A DNA stretch of 64,000 bases from Euptelea pleiosperma (GCA_035048495.1 CM068540.1:15422829-15486828); one strand, 5' to 3'; counted from the first letter of the stretch, positions 24,201-35,760 are shown. A program made the numbers and translations. The notes: a model not told the origin generated them from the sequence alone.

Positions 24201-25351
24201 TTATCCTTTGCTTCGATCATAAAACTCGGAACGACATCAACATTGGATAACTACGACAGAACCTTCTCTGTATCCAGTCAAGACAGTATACATGATAGTG
24301 CAAACCCTAGAAAATGATTTAGGCCATTTTTCTGAACCAATCAGCCTTTTTACTCACCTGAATTATACTTCACTAGAAACCCCTTGAGCCATTCTATAAA
24401 AGCCTTTTCTTTGTAAACCCATCAACCTAAAATCCAGTCCAGCTACGAAGCATGACTGTCTACCCTTATTTTGAGATGGACAAAAGAATAACTGATATGG
24501 GTGTACTGTGAAAAGAAAAGTAAAGAAGAAGAATCAAAAGGAAAAGAAAGTGGTTCAAGCTGAAAATAAATTATGGAAAGAAGGTATGAAAAGAGCTAAA
24601 AAAAAATTGAGCAGTCTCAGAAATATCAAGAAAAAGAGAAAAATACGAAAAAATGAAAAAGAACCAGATAATGGTGTTACGCCGTAGGAAAAATGCAAGA
24701 AAATGGCAATATCCTCTCAAGATCTTTTAAATCATGTATCCCTTTATCTCTCTACACCTGACCTAAGCCTCATTACAACCCAGGAAAGTCCTACTTGATT
24801 CTAGGATAGCACGATCATAAAATGTGGAGATTGGAGAAGGAGAAGCTATAGAGTTTGATCTAACATTCCCGAGTGAAGTGGTATTCCAATCATGAGATCT
24901 TCTTCTATTAAAAATGTCCTTCCTTCAAATAATACATATGTGAGATCTTTATTTTCATATATCAACACATCTCCTCACATATAAATTGAGAGAAAAGAAA
25001 AAAAAACCCTTCTTGTGTGATTCTATTCTGAGTGCTAAACATGTGAGATTTGAGGTCGAGGCATAAGAACTTAGAGGTGATCTAGAAGTCTTAACTCTTG
25101 AATGATGAAAATATTGAGCACACACACATGCAGAGTCTGATTATTCTGGGTCATGATTATCAGTCTGTAGTCTTGCCAAAACTTTCCAACTCTTCGCTAG
25201 CATGTAACTGTTTTTGCATCCATTCAATGATTTGACGAACGGTGTTTTCCCGGAGCTACTATGAAAAAGTGTGCAGCATGTGCAGAGCCCTTTTAAGCTC
25301 ATTTATTTCGCACTAATTGCCAAGAATTAGCAATATGTTGGTTGGGGGTTG
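21213..25351 (+). mobile_element. F2 internal region, non-coding or decayed
   Basis: The primer site (TGGAACCGCTGCCG) begins at 21215. The sequence matching the G coding region (about 22600-23500) has no long open frame. Repeats of a TCTCTTACTGATGAGAG-like hairpin (for example GGTCTCT/AGAGACC at 23239-23260) and a GCGGCTCTGCTAAC block (23202, 23298) are visible. A G-rich block GGTTGGGGGTGGG follows GAGCACCGAGGACAGTGC at about 23704-23742 and anticipates the true polypurine tract at 25341. Confidence 0.65.
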
Positions 25352-25446
25352 TGATATTCGCTTAAAAGTGCGTATTTTCCACTGTTATCTTCTAAGCGTT
25401 TTCACACTCTCTTACGTTAAAATGCTTTATTTATCTACTTTTCTAC
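25352..25446 (+). repeat. F2 3' LTR fragment (95 bp)
   Basis: Copies the first 95 bp of the F2 5' LTR almost exactly and then switches at a TCTAC/TAAGG junction into the element B LTR. The short shared TAAG at the junction suggests illegitimate recombination. Confidence 0.8.
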
Positions 25447-26331
25447 TGTAAGGGTCATGAATTCTATAAATACAACCCTTCTATACCTTCTCTAAATACA
25501 CACAGAGTGACACAATACTTTAAGAGAGAAAAGAAAAGGTTTATTTATTAGAGTGTCCATTCGAAGTGCAAGAAGCTTGTTTCTCATTAATATCTTGTGA
25601 GCTTGTTTCTCATTAATATCTTGTGAGCTTGTTCCTCATTTTGATCAAAGCCAAGAGCTTGATCCATTCATCAGCTTAGGTCTTCCACTTAGATATTCGA
25701 CCTAGTAGCCTGAGTGTATCAGTGTGACTCAATCCCTTTAAGCAACCTAGGGTTCAGGGTGTACTGAATCATTCACCTTCAGCAAAAGCGAGAGTGTTGA
25801 GAATTAAGATCGGAACAACCGATCGATGATAGGTTTGTGGTGTACCAAACTGAACAAGCGGACAAGGCTTCTTGGCTGGAAGGGCGCGCGTGGATTCGTA
25901 GCATTGATTCAGATGACGTAGACACATCGGCAGTAGGCCTTGGTTAAGGTTGGAAGCTGTATTTGCAACGGTACTGCGTAGGTAACCTTTGTTTCGTTTA
26001 ACTTTTCAGTTAGTGATACTTTCTGCCTGGACGTGGTCCTGTGGTTTTTTCGTTGGCTAAGGTTTCCACGTAAAAATCTCGTCTCGTTTGATTGTCTGTT
26101 TGTATTCCGCTATCTATCTTGATTAGACCAAACTAGGAATAGAAAATATACCACGGAGATATATTCGATTTGAGTCGATTGTGATAATCTTTTATCAAAC
26201 AACTAAGGCATGCGATTTTGTTCCCCTACCATAGACCAGTAAAATTGTGTAGGTATAATTAATTTTAAATACCTAATCAACCCCCCTTCTAGGTATATTG
26301 GATTAAAGAGAACGGACCGGTGGTTATTTCA
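25447..26331 (+). repeat. Element B 3' LTR, distal part
   Basis: From TAAGGGTCATGAATTC, collinear with the element B 5' LTR from about 12790 to 13649, including TATAAATAC at 25465, and ending GGTTATTTCA. It has a duplicated TTAATATCTTGTGAGCTTGTT unit near 25588-25632. Confidence 0.88.
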
Positions 26332-26890
26332 CGAGAGTGCTGTATATGATTTTTAGAAATACAAATAGCAGTCGTGTTATCACAAAATAAATTCATAGAG
26401 CCAAGCAACCCAACAATTCCATAATCCAACAACATTTGCTTCATCCAAATTAACTGGGCACAACAGCTGCCAGCGACAATATGTTCCGTTTCAACAGTAG
26501 ACGAGGATATAGCATTCTGTTTCTTGCTGTGCCAAGCAACCAAATAATTTCCAATATAAAAACACCCACCAATGGTGCTTTTTCGATCATCAGCATTTTT
26601 TGCCCAATTAGCATTCAAATAACCTGCAATTTAACTATTAGTCTCAAGATGATTCTTTTAACAGTCGTGAGATGAGATTCTTTCGAGTCAGATTGATATC
26701 TAGCACAAGCTCCTACATTAAAGGTAATATCGGGTCTGCTAGCTATGAGATAAAGAAGACTACCAATCATGCTCCTGTACAGAGTCTGATAGATCGATTT
26801 TCCAGTCAAATCCTTGGTAAGTTTAATATTAGTACTCATGGGAGTATGTGAAGATTTAGATGATTCTAAGCCAAAATTTTTATCCAATTC
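26332..26890 (-). pseudogene. pol: Element A RNase H, N-terminal part
   Basis: Minus-strand frames contain the copia end-of-RT and RNase H landmarks: YRSMIGSLLYL, ASRPDI and GACARYQ (26800-26690), then DRKSTIGGCFYIGNYLVAWHSKKQ, SSSTVETEH, and CDNTTAICISKN next to the break at 26332. One frameshift lies near 26620. The domain continues at 12066 beyond element B. The acidic RNase H residues appear largely kept. Confidence 0.85.
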
Positions 26891-27822
26891 TTTAGAATAT
26901 TTAGATTGGGAAATATTCCAGTTCCTAATTGTTTAACTTGAAGTCTTAGAAAGAAATTCAGATCACTTTCTACGCTCATCTCAAATTCAGATTTCATAGC
27001 TTGAGCAAATTCTAAAGCATACTTTTTAGTGATTGAGCCAAAGACAATATCATCAACATATATCTGGGATATTAACATTCAATTACCTCTCTTCTTAACA
27101 AAGAATGTTTTATCAACGGTTCCCCTTGTGAATCCATTTTCCAACAGAAATTGAGTTAATCTTTCATACCAAGCTCTTGGTGGTTGTTCCAACCCATATA
27201 AGGCTTTCTTAAGCCTATAAACATGATTACATTTATAAGGGTCTTCAAATCCCTTAAGTTGTTCTACATAAACTTCTTCTTCTAGAATCCCATTTAGGAA
27301 TGTACTCTTAACATCCATTTGATAGAGTTTAAACTTTAAGACATAGACTAATGCTAAGAGAATCCTAATAGATTCTAGTCGAGCCACTGGGGCTAAAATC
27401 TGATCAAAATCAATTTCTTCAACTGGAAAGTATCCTTGAGCCACTAACCTGACTTTGTTTCTAGTTATTACACCGTTCTCATCAAGTTTTTTCTTATATA
27501 TCCACTTAGTTCCTATAACATTTCTATTTGAAGGTCTAAGGGTTAGAAACCAAACATCATTTCTCTTAAATGGATTTAACTCTTCTTGCATAACATTTAT
27601 CCAGTGTTCATCTAGAAGAGCTTCTTTAATATTTCTTGGTTCAATTTTAGAGGTAAAGCATAAATGACTGGATATATTCTCTAACCGACTTCTCGTACGC
27701 ACACCACTATCCTTGTTACCAATAATCTCTGAACCGGGATGATCTTTAATGTATTTGAATTCTTTAGGTTTCTGAGTTGTGGATACCTGATTCACCTTTT
27801 TCAAAATTAGTAGGTTCTTCAA
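26866..27822 (-). pseudogene. pol: Element A reverse transcriptase
   Basis: The minus-strand frame 27822-27079 carries copia RT landmarks: GTKWIYKKKLDENG, APVARLESIR, QMDVKSTFLNG and ALYGLEQPPRAWYERL. After a TGA near 27078 it continues with the catalytic YVDDIVFGS (27057-27031) and FFLRLQVKQ. It would copy the element's RNA into DNA within gag particles. The YVDD core is intact, but the enzyme is cut by at least one stop and a shift. Confidence 0.92.
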
Positions 27823-28588
27823 TCTAATCTGACTTATTAACCATTTCTAAAGATTCATCATTTATGACTATATTTACCGACTCTTCTATGGTTAAAGTTC
27901 TTTTATTAAAGATCCAATAAGCTCTACTCCTGGTGTAATAACCTAGAAAAATACCTTCATCACTTTTAGAATCAAAATTTTCAAGATTTTCTCTATCTCT
28001 AAGCATGTAGCATGCACTTCCAAAGATCTTAAAATATTTTACATTAGGTTTGACTCCGTTCCAAATTTCATAGGCTGTCTACAAGGTTCCAAATCTCAAA
28101 TAAACACGATAGATCGTATAGCATGCAGTATTAACTCCTTCAGCCCATAAATTTCCTATAAGATTTTTACCAGTAAGCATAACTCTCCCAATTTCTTCAA
28201 GAGTCATGTTTTTCCTTTCAACAACACAATTTTGCTGGGGTGTTTTGGCTATAGAAAATTCATGTTTAATTCCACTTTACTCACAAATTCATCAAACTTG
28301 TGATGATCAAATTATCTCCTATTGTCACTTCTAATCCTAAGAATTGACGAACCTTTCTCATTTTGTATTCTTTTACAGATTTTCATAAGTTCTTCAAAAG
28401 TTTCAAATTTTTCTCTGAGAAAGGCTACCAAAGTAAACCTGGAGAAATCATCAACAACAGTTAAGAAATATCTTTTTCCACCAAGACTTTCTATTCTATT
28501 ACGTCCAACTAAGTCCATGTGTAACAATTCTAGAATTCTAGAGGAACCAATATTTTTCATCTTTTTGTGTGAGTTTCTAACTTGTTTT
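27823..28588 (-). pseudogene. pol: Element A integrase core and C-terminal part
   Basis: From the element C junction at 28588, the minus-strand frame enters ILELLHMDLVGRNRIESLGG and VDDFSRF (28530-28440; first catalytic Asp and DDFSR context), then FETFEELMK and IRSDNRR near 28315 (second Asp region). It breaks and resumes with FDSKSDEGIFLGY at 27970-27920, the GKGYGC/C-terminal copia integrase region. Shifts separate the pieces between 28310 and 28010. The zinc-binding N-terminus is on the far side of C, at 58889 and above. Confidence 0.88.
28584..28588. repeat. Target-site duplication GTTTT of element C, left copy
   Basis: Matches 58889-58893 exactly. The copies flank the TG start (28589) and CA end (58888) of C. 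Confidence 0.9.
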
Positions 28589-28924
28589 TGTAAGGAATAA
28601 TTTCATATTATAGTTTGGCAAAGATTCTGTGATACAAATTTATTGTAACCGTTCCTACGAGCACCAGTGTAGTATGAAGATGTCATGGTACGCATACTTC
28701 GTCGACTACGTGAAGGCTAGAAGACAGAGACAGCAAAGATCAGACGGTTGACGACAAGAGCCATCTGAGTAATTGTTCATTTGTCAGTTATAGATCATGT
28801 ACGCTCACTTATGAAGGTAAGTAACTTAGTGGCCATAAGAATAGGTTTAAAATGAATAAAATATAATTATCAAACCTAGTCATTGGACAGACCTGAGTTT
28901 AAGTCAATTTTATTGACTTTGGGA

Positions 28925-29260
28925 AAGTCCAATCAATTAGACTATTTGGGCCAATCGATTGGACAAAGCCCAATCGATTGGAGACCTCTGTTAAATCGAT
29001 TGGAGTCTACAAGACAGAACTTGATCAAAGCCCAATCAATTGGAGACCTCTGTTAAATCGATTGGAGTCTACAAGACAGAACTTGATCAAAGCCCAATCG
29101 ATTGGAGACCACTATTAAATCGATTGGAGCTTACGAATAGAAACTTATTAAGTCCGATCGATTGGACTATGAACAATCAATTGGATTTACGAAGGAAAAA
29201 CTCATCCGTACAAGGCAAATCGATTGGACCCAGATACAATCGATTGGACTTCACACAGAT
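28925..29260 (+). promoter_or_regulatory. ATCGATTG palindrome array in element C 5' LTR
   Basis: Nine exact ATCGATTG sites and three one-base variants occur, in alternating CCAATCGATTGGAGACC and TTAAATCGATTGGAG contexts. The array corresponds to the one in element B, but unit number and order differ, so it has expanded or contracted between copies. Confidence 0.75.
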
Positions 29261-29331
29261 TGAGTCTTTTTCAGATCCAAAATTCTAGTTTCCACTCTCC
29301 CACATTCTCGAAGGCTCAGGGTTACGAATTC

Positions 29332-29340
29332 TATAAATAT
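29332..29340 (+). promoter_or_regulatory. TATA box of element C 5' LTR
   Basis: TATAAATAT, same context as in B. In the C 3' LTR the equivalent (about 58594) is changed to GTAAATAT. Confidence 0.65.
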
Positions 29341-30092
29341 AACCCTTCTATGCCTTCTCTAAATACACTTCTATACACATTGAGTAGAGAGAAGAAATGT
29401 TTATTTATTAGAGTATCCATTCGAAGATAAAGAAGTTTTTTATTATATATATATCTTGTGAGCTTTTTTCTCTTCTAGATCACAGCCAAAGGCTTGATCC
29501 ATTACTCAGCTTAGGTCTTCCATATAGATATTTGACCTAGTAGTCTGAGTATACTAGTGTGACTCAACACCTATTGAGCAACCTAGGGTTCAGGGAGTAT
29601 TGAATCCTTCACCTTCGACAAAGGCTGAAGTGTTGAGAATTAAGATCGGAGTGGCTGATCGACAGTAGGTTTGGGGTGTACCAAACTGAACAAGTAAACA
29701 AGGCTTCTTGGTTGGAAGGGCACGCGTAGACTCGTAGCGTTGATTCAGAGGACGTGGATGCATCGGCAGTGGGTCTTGGCTAAGGTTGGAAGTTGTATTT
29801 GCAACAGTGCTGCATAGGTAACCTTTGTTTCGTTTAACTTTTCGTCTGGACGTGGTCCCATGGTTTTTTCCTTGGCTAAGGTTTCAACGTAAAAATCTCT
29901 TGTGTTATGTGATTGTTTGTTTGTATTCCGGTATCTATATTGATTAGATCAAACGACGAAAAGAAAATATATCACGGAGGTATATTCGATTTGAATCGGT
30001 TGTGATAATCTTTTATCAAACAACTAAGGCATGCGATTTTATTTCCCTACCATAGACCAGTAAAATTGTTTATGTATAATTAATTTTAAATA

Positions 30093-30098
30093 CCTAAT
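30093..30098. repeat. Target-site duplication CCTAAT of element D, left copy
   Basis: Repeated at 50823-50828. The match is six bases where five would be usual, so the exact LTR end is uncertain by one base. Confidence 0.75.
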
Positions 30099-31457
30099 TG
30101 TGGGGGAAAATATCTGATCTAACCCACACACTCTTTGAGGTCAGACGATTCGTATCTCGTTGATAATCGGACGACTCCAGTGCTTCAGGATAAAAACTGC
30201 TTTCCGATCTTCAGATAGGATTTGGTTGTACCTGTTGACAATACTCCGACGCTCAAGTCAGTTTAAGATTTGTAACATGGTTCAGGAAAATAGTAAAATG
30301 TTTAAGAGAGTTTTGGCTATCTGGATCTGGAGAGCAAGATCATTTTCTCAGTCCTGAGGGTCTTGTATTTATACCCTTAGAACTGGCGTGACTCACCTTC
30401 TACGTGTCCAGTTGTCATCAATCAGTTTGATCTAGAAAGATTATGTTATGAAACAGAATCTTCTTGTTAGATCTTAACTTCTTTTATTCGGTTATATCTG
30501 AAATGACTGAAGTGGCACTGAGGTGGCATCCTTCGTGTCAAATATTTGAATAAGAAGATGTCGAAACTGTGAAAATTCAACTAACTGCCATGTGGCCAAC
30601 ATTCATTAGTTAAGAAAATAACTGTATTTGAAATACTTATCTTGCTTGTAGAATCTTGTATAATTCTCGGGATTGAAAGAAATCAATTCCCGGCAAGTAA
30701 GATTCTGATCTCATCAGGATGAGAAGAATGTCACACCCGTCAAACAAGCTATATGACTTCGTCGGGAAGATATGGATGTCAATCCCGTCAAGTAGGCCAT
30801 CTCACCTTGTTGGGATGTACTGAACAATAATCCCGTTAAGTATATAACCAAACCTATTAGGATGAATTTAAATGTTAATCCATCATGTATCGTTGAGATT
30901 GTCGGGGTGCGTTGAGTATCAATCTCGTTAAGAATGTTGTATGAACTTGGCAGGATAAGATAATCGTACGCTGCTCGACCTTGTCGGGATGCGTTGAATA
31001 GAAATCCCGTCAAGATCTTAACTTATATCATGTAGGCCGTTGGACCTTATCGGGATGCGTTGAATAGAAATCCCGTCAAGATCTTAACTTATATCGTGTA
31101 GGTCGTTGGACCTTGTCGGGGTGAGCTATATATCAGTCCCGTTGATAAGATCAATTTTTAATATGTCGGGCAAGATTGAATGCTTCCCGACATATTTAAT
31201 GGTTGAGGTGTTAATGCATTCTGTTACTAACTCCGCATCGAGATATTCTCTTCTGATCATCTCATCTTGACACGTGGCACTTCCATTAATGGAAGTTGCA
31301 TGACAGTGATGGGATGGTTATTGCCAGCCTCTATTGATGTTTTCAGCGCATTTATTCACGCACGATGAATAATACCACGCGTCACTGTTCTAATATTGCA
31401 CGTGTATAGCCAGTACACGCGTCATCGTATCATTTGTTAGAAAATATGGTACCCACA
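30099..31457 (-). repeat. Element D 3' LTR (1359 bp)
   Basis: Collinear with 49776-50822 but about 340 bp longer. The extra part (about 30865-31160) is rich in a CGGGATG...CCCGTCAAG pattern, including a 66-bp tandem unit (about 30962-31140, nearly three copies). Confidence 0.9.
30962..31140. repeat. 66-bp tandem repeat in element D LTR
   Basis: CGGGATGCGTTGAATAG recurs at 30985 and 31051 with a third, diverged unit after it. Flanking sequence has further GTCGGGAT/ATCCCGTC pairs that could fold. Confidence 0.8.
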
Positions 31458-31478
31458 TCGCCCCCCTTTTTGGGAAGA
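31458..31478 (-). other. Polypurine tract of element D
   Basis: Minus strand AAAAAGGGGGGCGA directly before the TG start of the 3' LTR. Confidence 0.8.
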
Positions 31479-31790
31479 TCAAGAAGCTGCTATCGTATCT
31501 TTAGAAAAAGATCTCAATCATTGACGATTTGCTATTAATTCCTCTCTACTGGATTTCCCTCAAGTCATTCAACCGTCGCCTCCTTCATTTAATTTGGCAG
31601 CCATCACAACTGCAAAAATGAGACGTGTCCGTACAAGCGTGAAGATCCATGTACGGCCGTCGAATAGAATGATTGACGGATGCAATATTCGATGAGGCAA
31701 GCTGTCGAATCATCAAATAAGAATTTTGAAATTTGGAGCTCGGGGTTTGATATTGCTAGACTATAAGTTTGATAAATCCAGGTCCGTCTC

Positions 31791-31799
31791 TATAAATAG
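31791..31799 (+). promoter_or_regulatory. TATA box of the antisense gene in element D
   Basis: TATAAATAG lies 226 bp upstream of the ATG at 32017, followed by a C/T-rich leader (31805-32010), a typical plant promoter and 5' UTR layout. It reads opposite to the element's gag-pol and lies in internal sequence, not in the LTR. Confidence 0.65.
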
Positions 31800-32016
31800 A
31801 TTTGGACTCCTCTTTTTATCATTTTTCGCTTCTTCATCTTTTCGTCTGTGCCAATCTGTCCTGGTTCATCTTCTTCCTGAAGACACTGCCTGCGTTCAAC
31901 CGGAGTTATTCCACTCGTCTCCTAGTATTCTACTGTTGAGATCTTCAAGTCTTGGGTATTTGTATCTTCATCTCCTCCTTTCTGTTTTCTTCTTACCTTT
32001 TCTTGTTTCAAGAACC

Positions 32017-32221
32017 ATGAGAGGTAAGAGAGTCTTAGAAGAAAGTAGTGAGTTACCTGGGCGTGAGCCTGTAGGGTCTAACATTCCCTTGGAAGAGGAA
32101 GGTACTTTCGATTCAACGGATCGGGCCATTGACACCTATGTGGTCAGGCCTGATGAAGAACATGAAGAAGTAAACCCTGTTGCTGACCCATCAACGGAAT
32201 CAGACGTTCCGACGATGATAG
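32017..32221 (+). pseudogene. Antisense gene exon 1, 5' part
   Basis: Begins at an ATG (MRGKRVLEESSELPG...), an acidic, hydrophilic stretch of 68 codons. It stops at the target duplication GATAG where G is inserted. The longer open frame from 31726 starts at TTG inside the leader and is not the likely start. Confidence 0.7.
32217..32221. repeat. Target-site duplication GATAG of element G, left copy
   Basis: Exact match to 40458-40462. Confidence 0.9.
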
Positions 32222-33806
32222 TGAAAGTAGGATTTTCCCGTGTCGTTGGATCGAAAACCCTTGATTTCAACAATATTTGTAATTTCTCCGAATTGGTTCA
32301 CTTAATCTGCAAATAAGCAAACTTGCACAGTGGCTCATGTCGGATATCGTCTGCACTCGGGATTAGTTAGCACAATAAGAAACAAGAATAATCAGAAAAT
32401 GCTCTTAATAAATGGAAGGGTGAGAATGGTGGAGGTTGATTTAAAATATGCTTGAGATTGTTGTTAAAATTATTAGAATGAAAAAAATATAAGAGAAACG
32501 AGAATGAAAAACACAATAAATGAAAGCAACTTAAACTTGAATTTAAAACTTGTTCATTAAACTAAAAATAAATGCTTACAATGCTTGTCCAAATGCTTTA
32601 CAATGGAAATAACATTAAACCAAATTAATATAGAAAGCCATTAAAATATTACCCTAAAAAGCATGTAAAGGTAAAGAGGGAAAGAAGAGAAAGAAAGAAG
32701 GTAGGAAGGTTAGAGAGATGAATTAGAGAGAAGCTTACCATTGAAGAGGTAGATGGTGCAACTTTGATTGGATCGACCTCAATAGGATTGAGGATTGTAG
32801 TCTTTGATTGTGGTGGATGGAATGGACAGCAAGGAGACATTGCTGTTTGACACTTTGCACCTCGAGGTAGAGGCGTTAATAGTGAGCTCGCCGGAGTTGC
32901 TCGTCGGAGAAGAAGGGTGAAAAAGAAGAGAAAGAAAGAAGAAAGAGAGGAAGAGAAGGGGGAGGAACCAACCCAAGAAGGAGAGATCGTAGATCTCTTA
33001 TAGACTTTTTTTTCCTTTTTGCTTGTTGTAAAAATAATGACCGTTGGATCTAGAGAGATCCAACGGTTGGGAATGGGTTAGTTAGATGAGGGAGAGAGTA
33101 ACTAGGATAGAAAGATATGGGGGAGAGAAGAATCGGTCAAGTGAGATCAATTCTCTCTTGTTGTTACAAATGGGCATGGGCATGGGTCATGGGTCATGGG
33201 TCATGGGTCATGGGTCATGGGTCATGGGCCAAGATAGATAGAGAGAGAAATAGAGAGAGGTGAGAGAAAAATACAAAAATAAAAGCATTGGAGGGTCTTG
33301 AACCCTGGTCTTCTTTATTTTCTCTCGTCCGCTCCACCAATAAGTCAAACTTATCCTTTGATGTCAATTGGTGTAGCCTTTAACACCTAAGTCCTTCTCT
33401 TGGTCTCCAGCTATTCTTCCCTCTCTTAGTCCTTGTTCCGGCTCTACGATCTTTTAACTTTGCCCGTACATGTCTTCTATCTTTTTATCCTAGCCTGTTG
33501 GCTCTCTAAACTTTGATAAAAGTCTTTTGTGGTTGATCGTGGGCCCGCCAGTCCTCAAGAATCGCCCGATAGGGTCTCCTACAAATGAAAAGGCCCGTAA
33601 TGAGATTCAACTAAAACGGCTTGATACTGGACTATCCGAAATGCGTATATTTCATGCAAATAGTCGATTTTCATCAAAAGAATGCGTTCTACACAATGGA
33701 AGAAACTCTTACGTGGAAAAGTCAACGAAAAGACAAGTTTACGTAGGAGAATACGACATCGCTATAAGAATAATGGTTTAAAATAAGCACTTTTGAGCGA
33801 ATATCA
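32222..33806 (-). repeat. Element G 3' LTR (1585 bp)
   Basis: Contains a perfect 12-bp inverted repeat ACCGTTGGATCT/AGATCCAACGGT (33040-33067, 4-nt loop) and a GGGTCAT minisatellite (33172-33230). Confidence 0.92.
33172..33230. repeat. GGGTCAT minisatellite
   Basis: Seven-base units (CATGGGT type) repeated about eight times. In the other LTR of G (39776-39872) the array is longer and mixed with CATGGGCA and TATGGG variants. Confidence 0.9.
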
Positions 33807-35760
33807 CAACCCCCAACTAGCATATTGTCAATCTTTGGCAGTTATTGCGAAATAAATGAGCGAAAGAGGGCTAGGCATAACATGCTAGAAAACTTATTTG
33901 CATTACTCAGAAAAAACTCCATTTTGTCATATTATTTTAAGGATGCAATAAATCATTCACAAATTAGAACTAATCAGCAAAATGCAACACTTCTACAAAT
34001 GGACCTTCCAACAAAAGATTATTAAGACTCAGTGTGTGTATGTGTGTTTAACATCATCCTTATCTGGCAGTAGAGATATCTGGATCTCCTTAGAGACTCT
34101 ATGCCTCGACCTCAATCCTCACTTGTATACCACTCAGAAGTGAATCACTCAGAAATGGTTTTATACTTTTCTCTCAAACTATATGTGAGGAGATGAATAT
34201 AAAAACCGGCAAACGTCTCACATATATAGTTCTTGAATGGAGGGTATAAGAAGATTTAAGAAGATCTCATGATTAGAATGTCATATCACTTAAGAACGTC
34301 GAATCAAACTCTATAATTTCTCTTTTCTCCATTCTCCACACTTGAGGATGGTACAAATCTAAATCAAATAGGACTTGCATAGGTTGTATTGAGGCTTAGG
34401 ATAGGTTCAGAAAAGAAGGATATTCTGGTATTCAAAAATTCTGAGAGGTATCTCACTATTATTTGCAACTTTTCCCAGGGGTAATATTTCCTTGACTTTT
34501 CTTCTTTTCTTTTTCCAATTTTTGTCTTTTTGGCTATTCTTCAACCTTTCCTTCTTCTTTTTTCCCTTTTTCTTTCTGATCATATTTCTTTTCAGCTCGA
34601 ACCATTTGTTTTCTTTTCTTTTCTTTTCTTTTTCTTTTTTAGTTTCTATCTTTTCATGATCATACCAAATACTCTTTGATCCCTTTTAGAAGTAGGTTAT
34701 CGTATTGAACTCTTTTTTGAGATTGGGTTTTTGGTTGATGGGTTAACAAGAAAAGGTTTTCATTAATAGGTTCAAAAATGGTTTCTAACAGTATAGATGT
34801 TAGGGAAGCTAAAAGTCTGATTGGCTAAAAAGATGGCTTATATCATTTTCTAGGATTTGTACTTTCATCTTTGATGTCTCGAATGGATATAGAGAAGGTT
34901 CTTTATGTAATAATCCAAATTTGATGTCATTCTGAGTTCCATGACCAAAGCAAAGGTTAATGAGACCACTCAATGAAAATATTAGGGGACTAGAAGAATT
35001 GTGAGTCATCTTGTGACTCAGAATAATTTTATAACCCTCAGAAATAATGAAAAGCTCAAAAGCTCACTGAGTTAGGTCTCCACAATTGTTCTCCTTGGAT
35101 CTCTAAATAATCTAAACATTGGATAATTCAGACGTTGATATGTGAACATTTTTGCAGAATCTGAGTTTTCAAAGAGTTTTCAATCCATTGTAGTAATGTT
35201 TGCTTTCAAACTGAATGACGAGCTAACAAGTGATTTTTCAAAACAGACATCATTTTCAATGAATAGACTTTTCGGAAGGTTTTCACTAATCAAGTCAGGT
35301 CATTTTCGAAAATCACATGAAATCATACCCAAAAACACAAGGTTTCTCTCTCTCACTCTCTATTTTTTTTTAAAAGCAAAACATGAGTTTTGGTAAAAAC
35401 CCACCCCCAACCAAAATATAGCACCGTCCTCGGTGCTTATGACCAGGACAAAAGATAATGAAAAATTGGTAATGATGATGGAAAGGTTCAATGAGGATAT
35501 TACCAAGTCGGCATAAACTCGACAGTGTGTGGTACCTGATAATCTGAAGAATGAATGTACCTGCATGTCTAGAGATATCACAGTAATAACAAATATAGAG
35601 ACTCATGTACTCTAAGAATATCGGAATTGTCTTTCTGAAAGCGCTAAGTTTTATGTCTTCAGCCAGACATGACGGGGGTATATCAAGTACCCCCAACTGG
35701 GTTAAAACTCATGGAGACTGAGTGAACCTGCAGTCTTCTAAGGTGGAACAGAGATTGTTA
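33807..35760 (-). mobile_element. Element G 3' internal region, non-coding
   Basis: Contains the polypurine tract (about 33807-33822), pyrimidine runs at 34495-34640, and a G-rich block with GCACCGAGGACGGTGC (35400-35435, minus strand) matching F2 near 23704-23742. That pairing recalls the motif after the coding region of Athila-type elements. Reading frames here (34809-35009, 35142-35396, 35370-35696) are unsupported. Confidence 0.6.

Larger units (their letters stand above)
18448..25446 (+). mobile_element. F2: non-autonomous gypsy-type element, 3' LTR truncated
   Basis: The 5' LTR is 18448-21212 (TGATATTCGCTTAAAAGTGC...CCTACTTTCA), with a TGGNNCCG-type primer site at 21215. The internal region (21213-25351) is collinear with the internal region of G. 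A polypurine tract GTTGGGGGTTG lies at 25341-25351, followed by only 95 bp of 3' LTR before a junction with the element B LTR at 25446/25449. No pol motif was found. The LTR is about 1.1 kb longer than that of G, so this is a second subfamily. Confidence 0.8.
12067..26331 (+). mobile_element. Element B: gag-only copia element inserted in RNase H of A
   Basis: Begins TGTAAGGAATA and ends TATTTCA, with flanks CTAGA (12062-12066) and CGAGA (26332-26336), a target duplication with one mismatch. It contains a 5' LTR 12067-13649, a degraded primer site, gag 13740-15700, short 3' sequence, then gypsy-family pieces F1 and F2, and the rest of its 3' LTR from about 25447. It shares LTR and gag with element C. 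No protease, integrase, RT or RNase H sequence is present, so it fits the class described as terminal-repeat retrotransposons with a gag domain. Its 3' internal end and the first part of its 3' LTR are lost. Confidence 0.85.
28589..30098 (+). repeat. Element C 5' LTR, first part
   Basis: Collinear with the element B 5' LTR. It breaks off in AAATACCTAAT where element D starts and resumes at 50823 for its last 59 bp. A TATA box lies at 29332-29340. Confidence 0.92.

Noticed and set aside
31726..32016. N-terminal extension of the antisense gene
   Set aside because: It starts at TTG and would translate the C/T-rich leader; the ATG at 32017 fits a TATA box at 31791 better.
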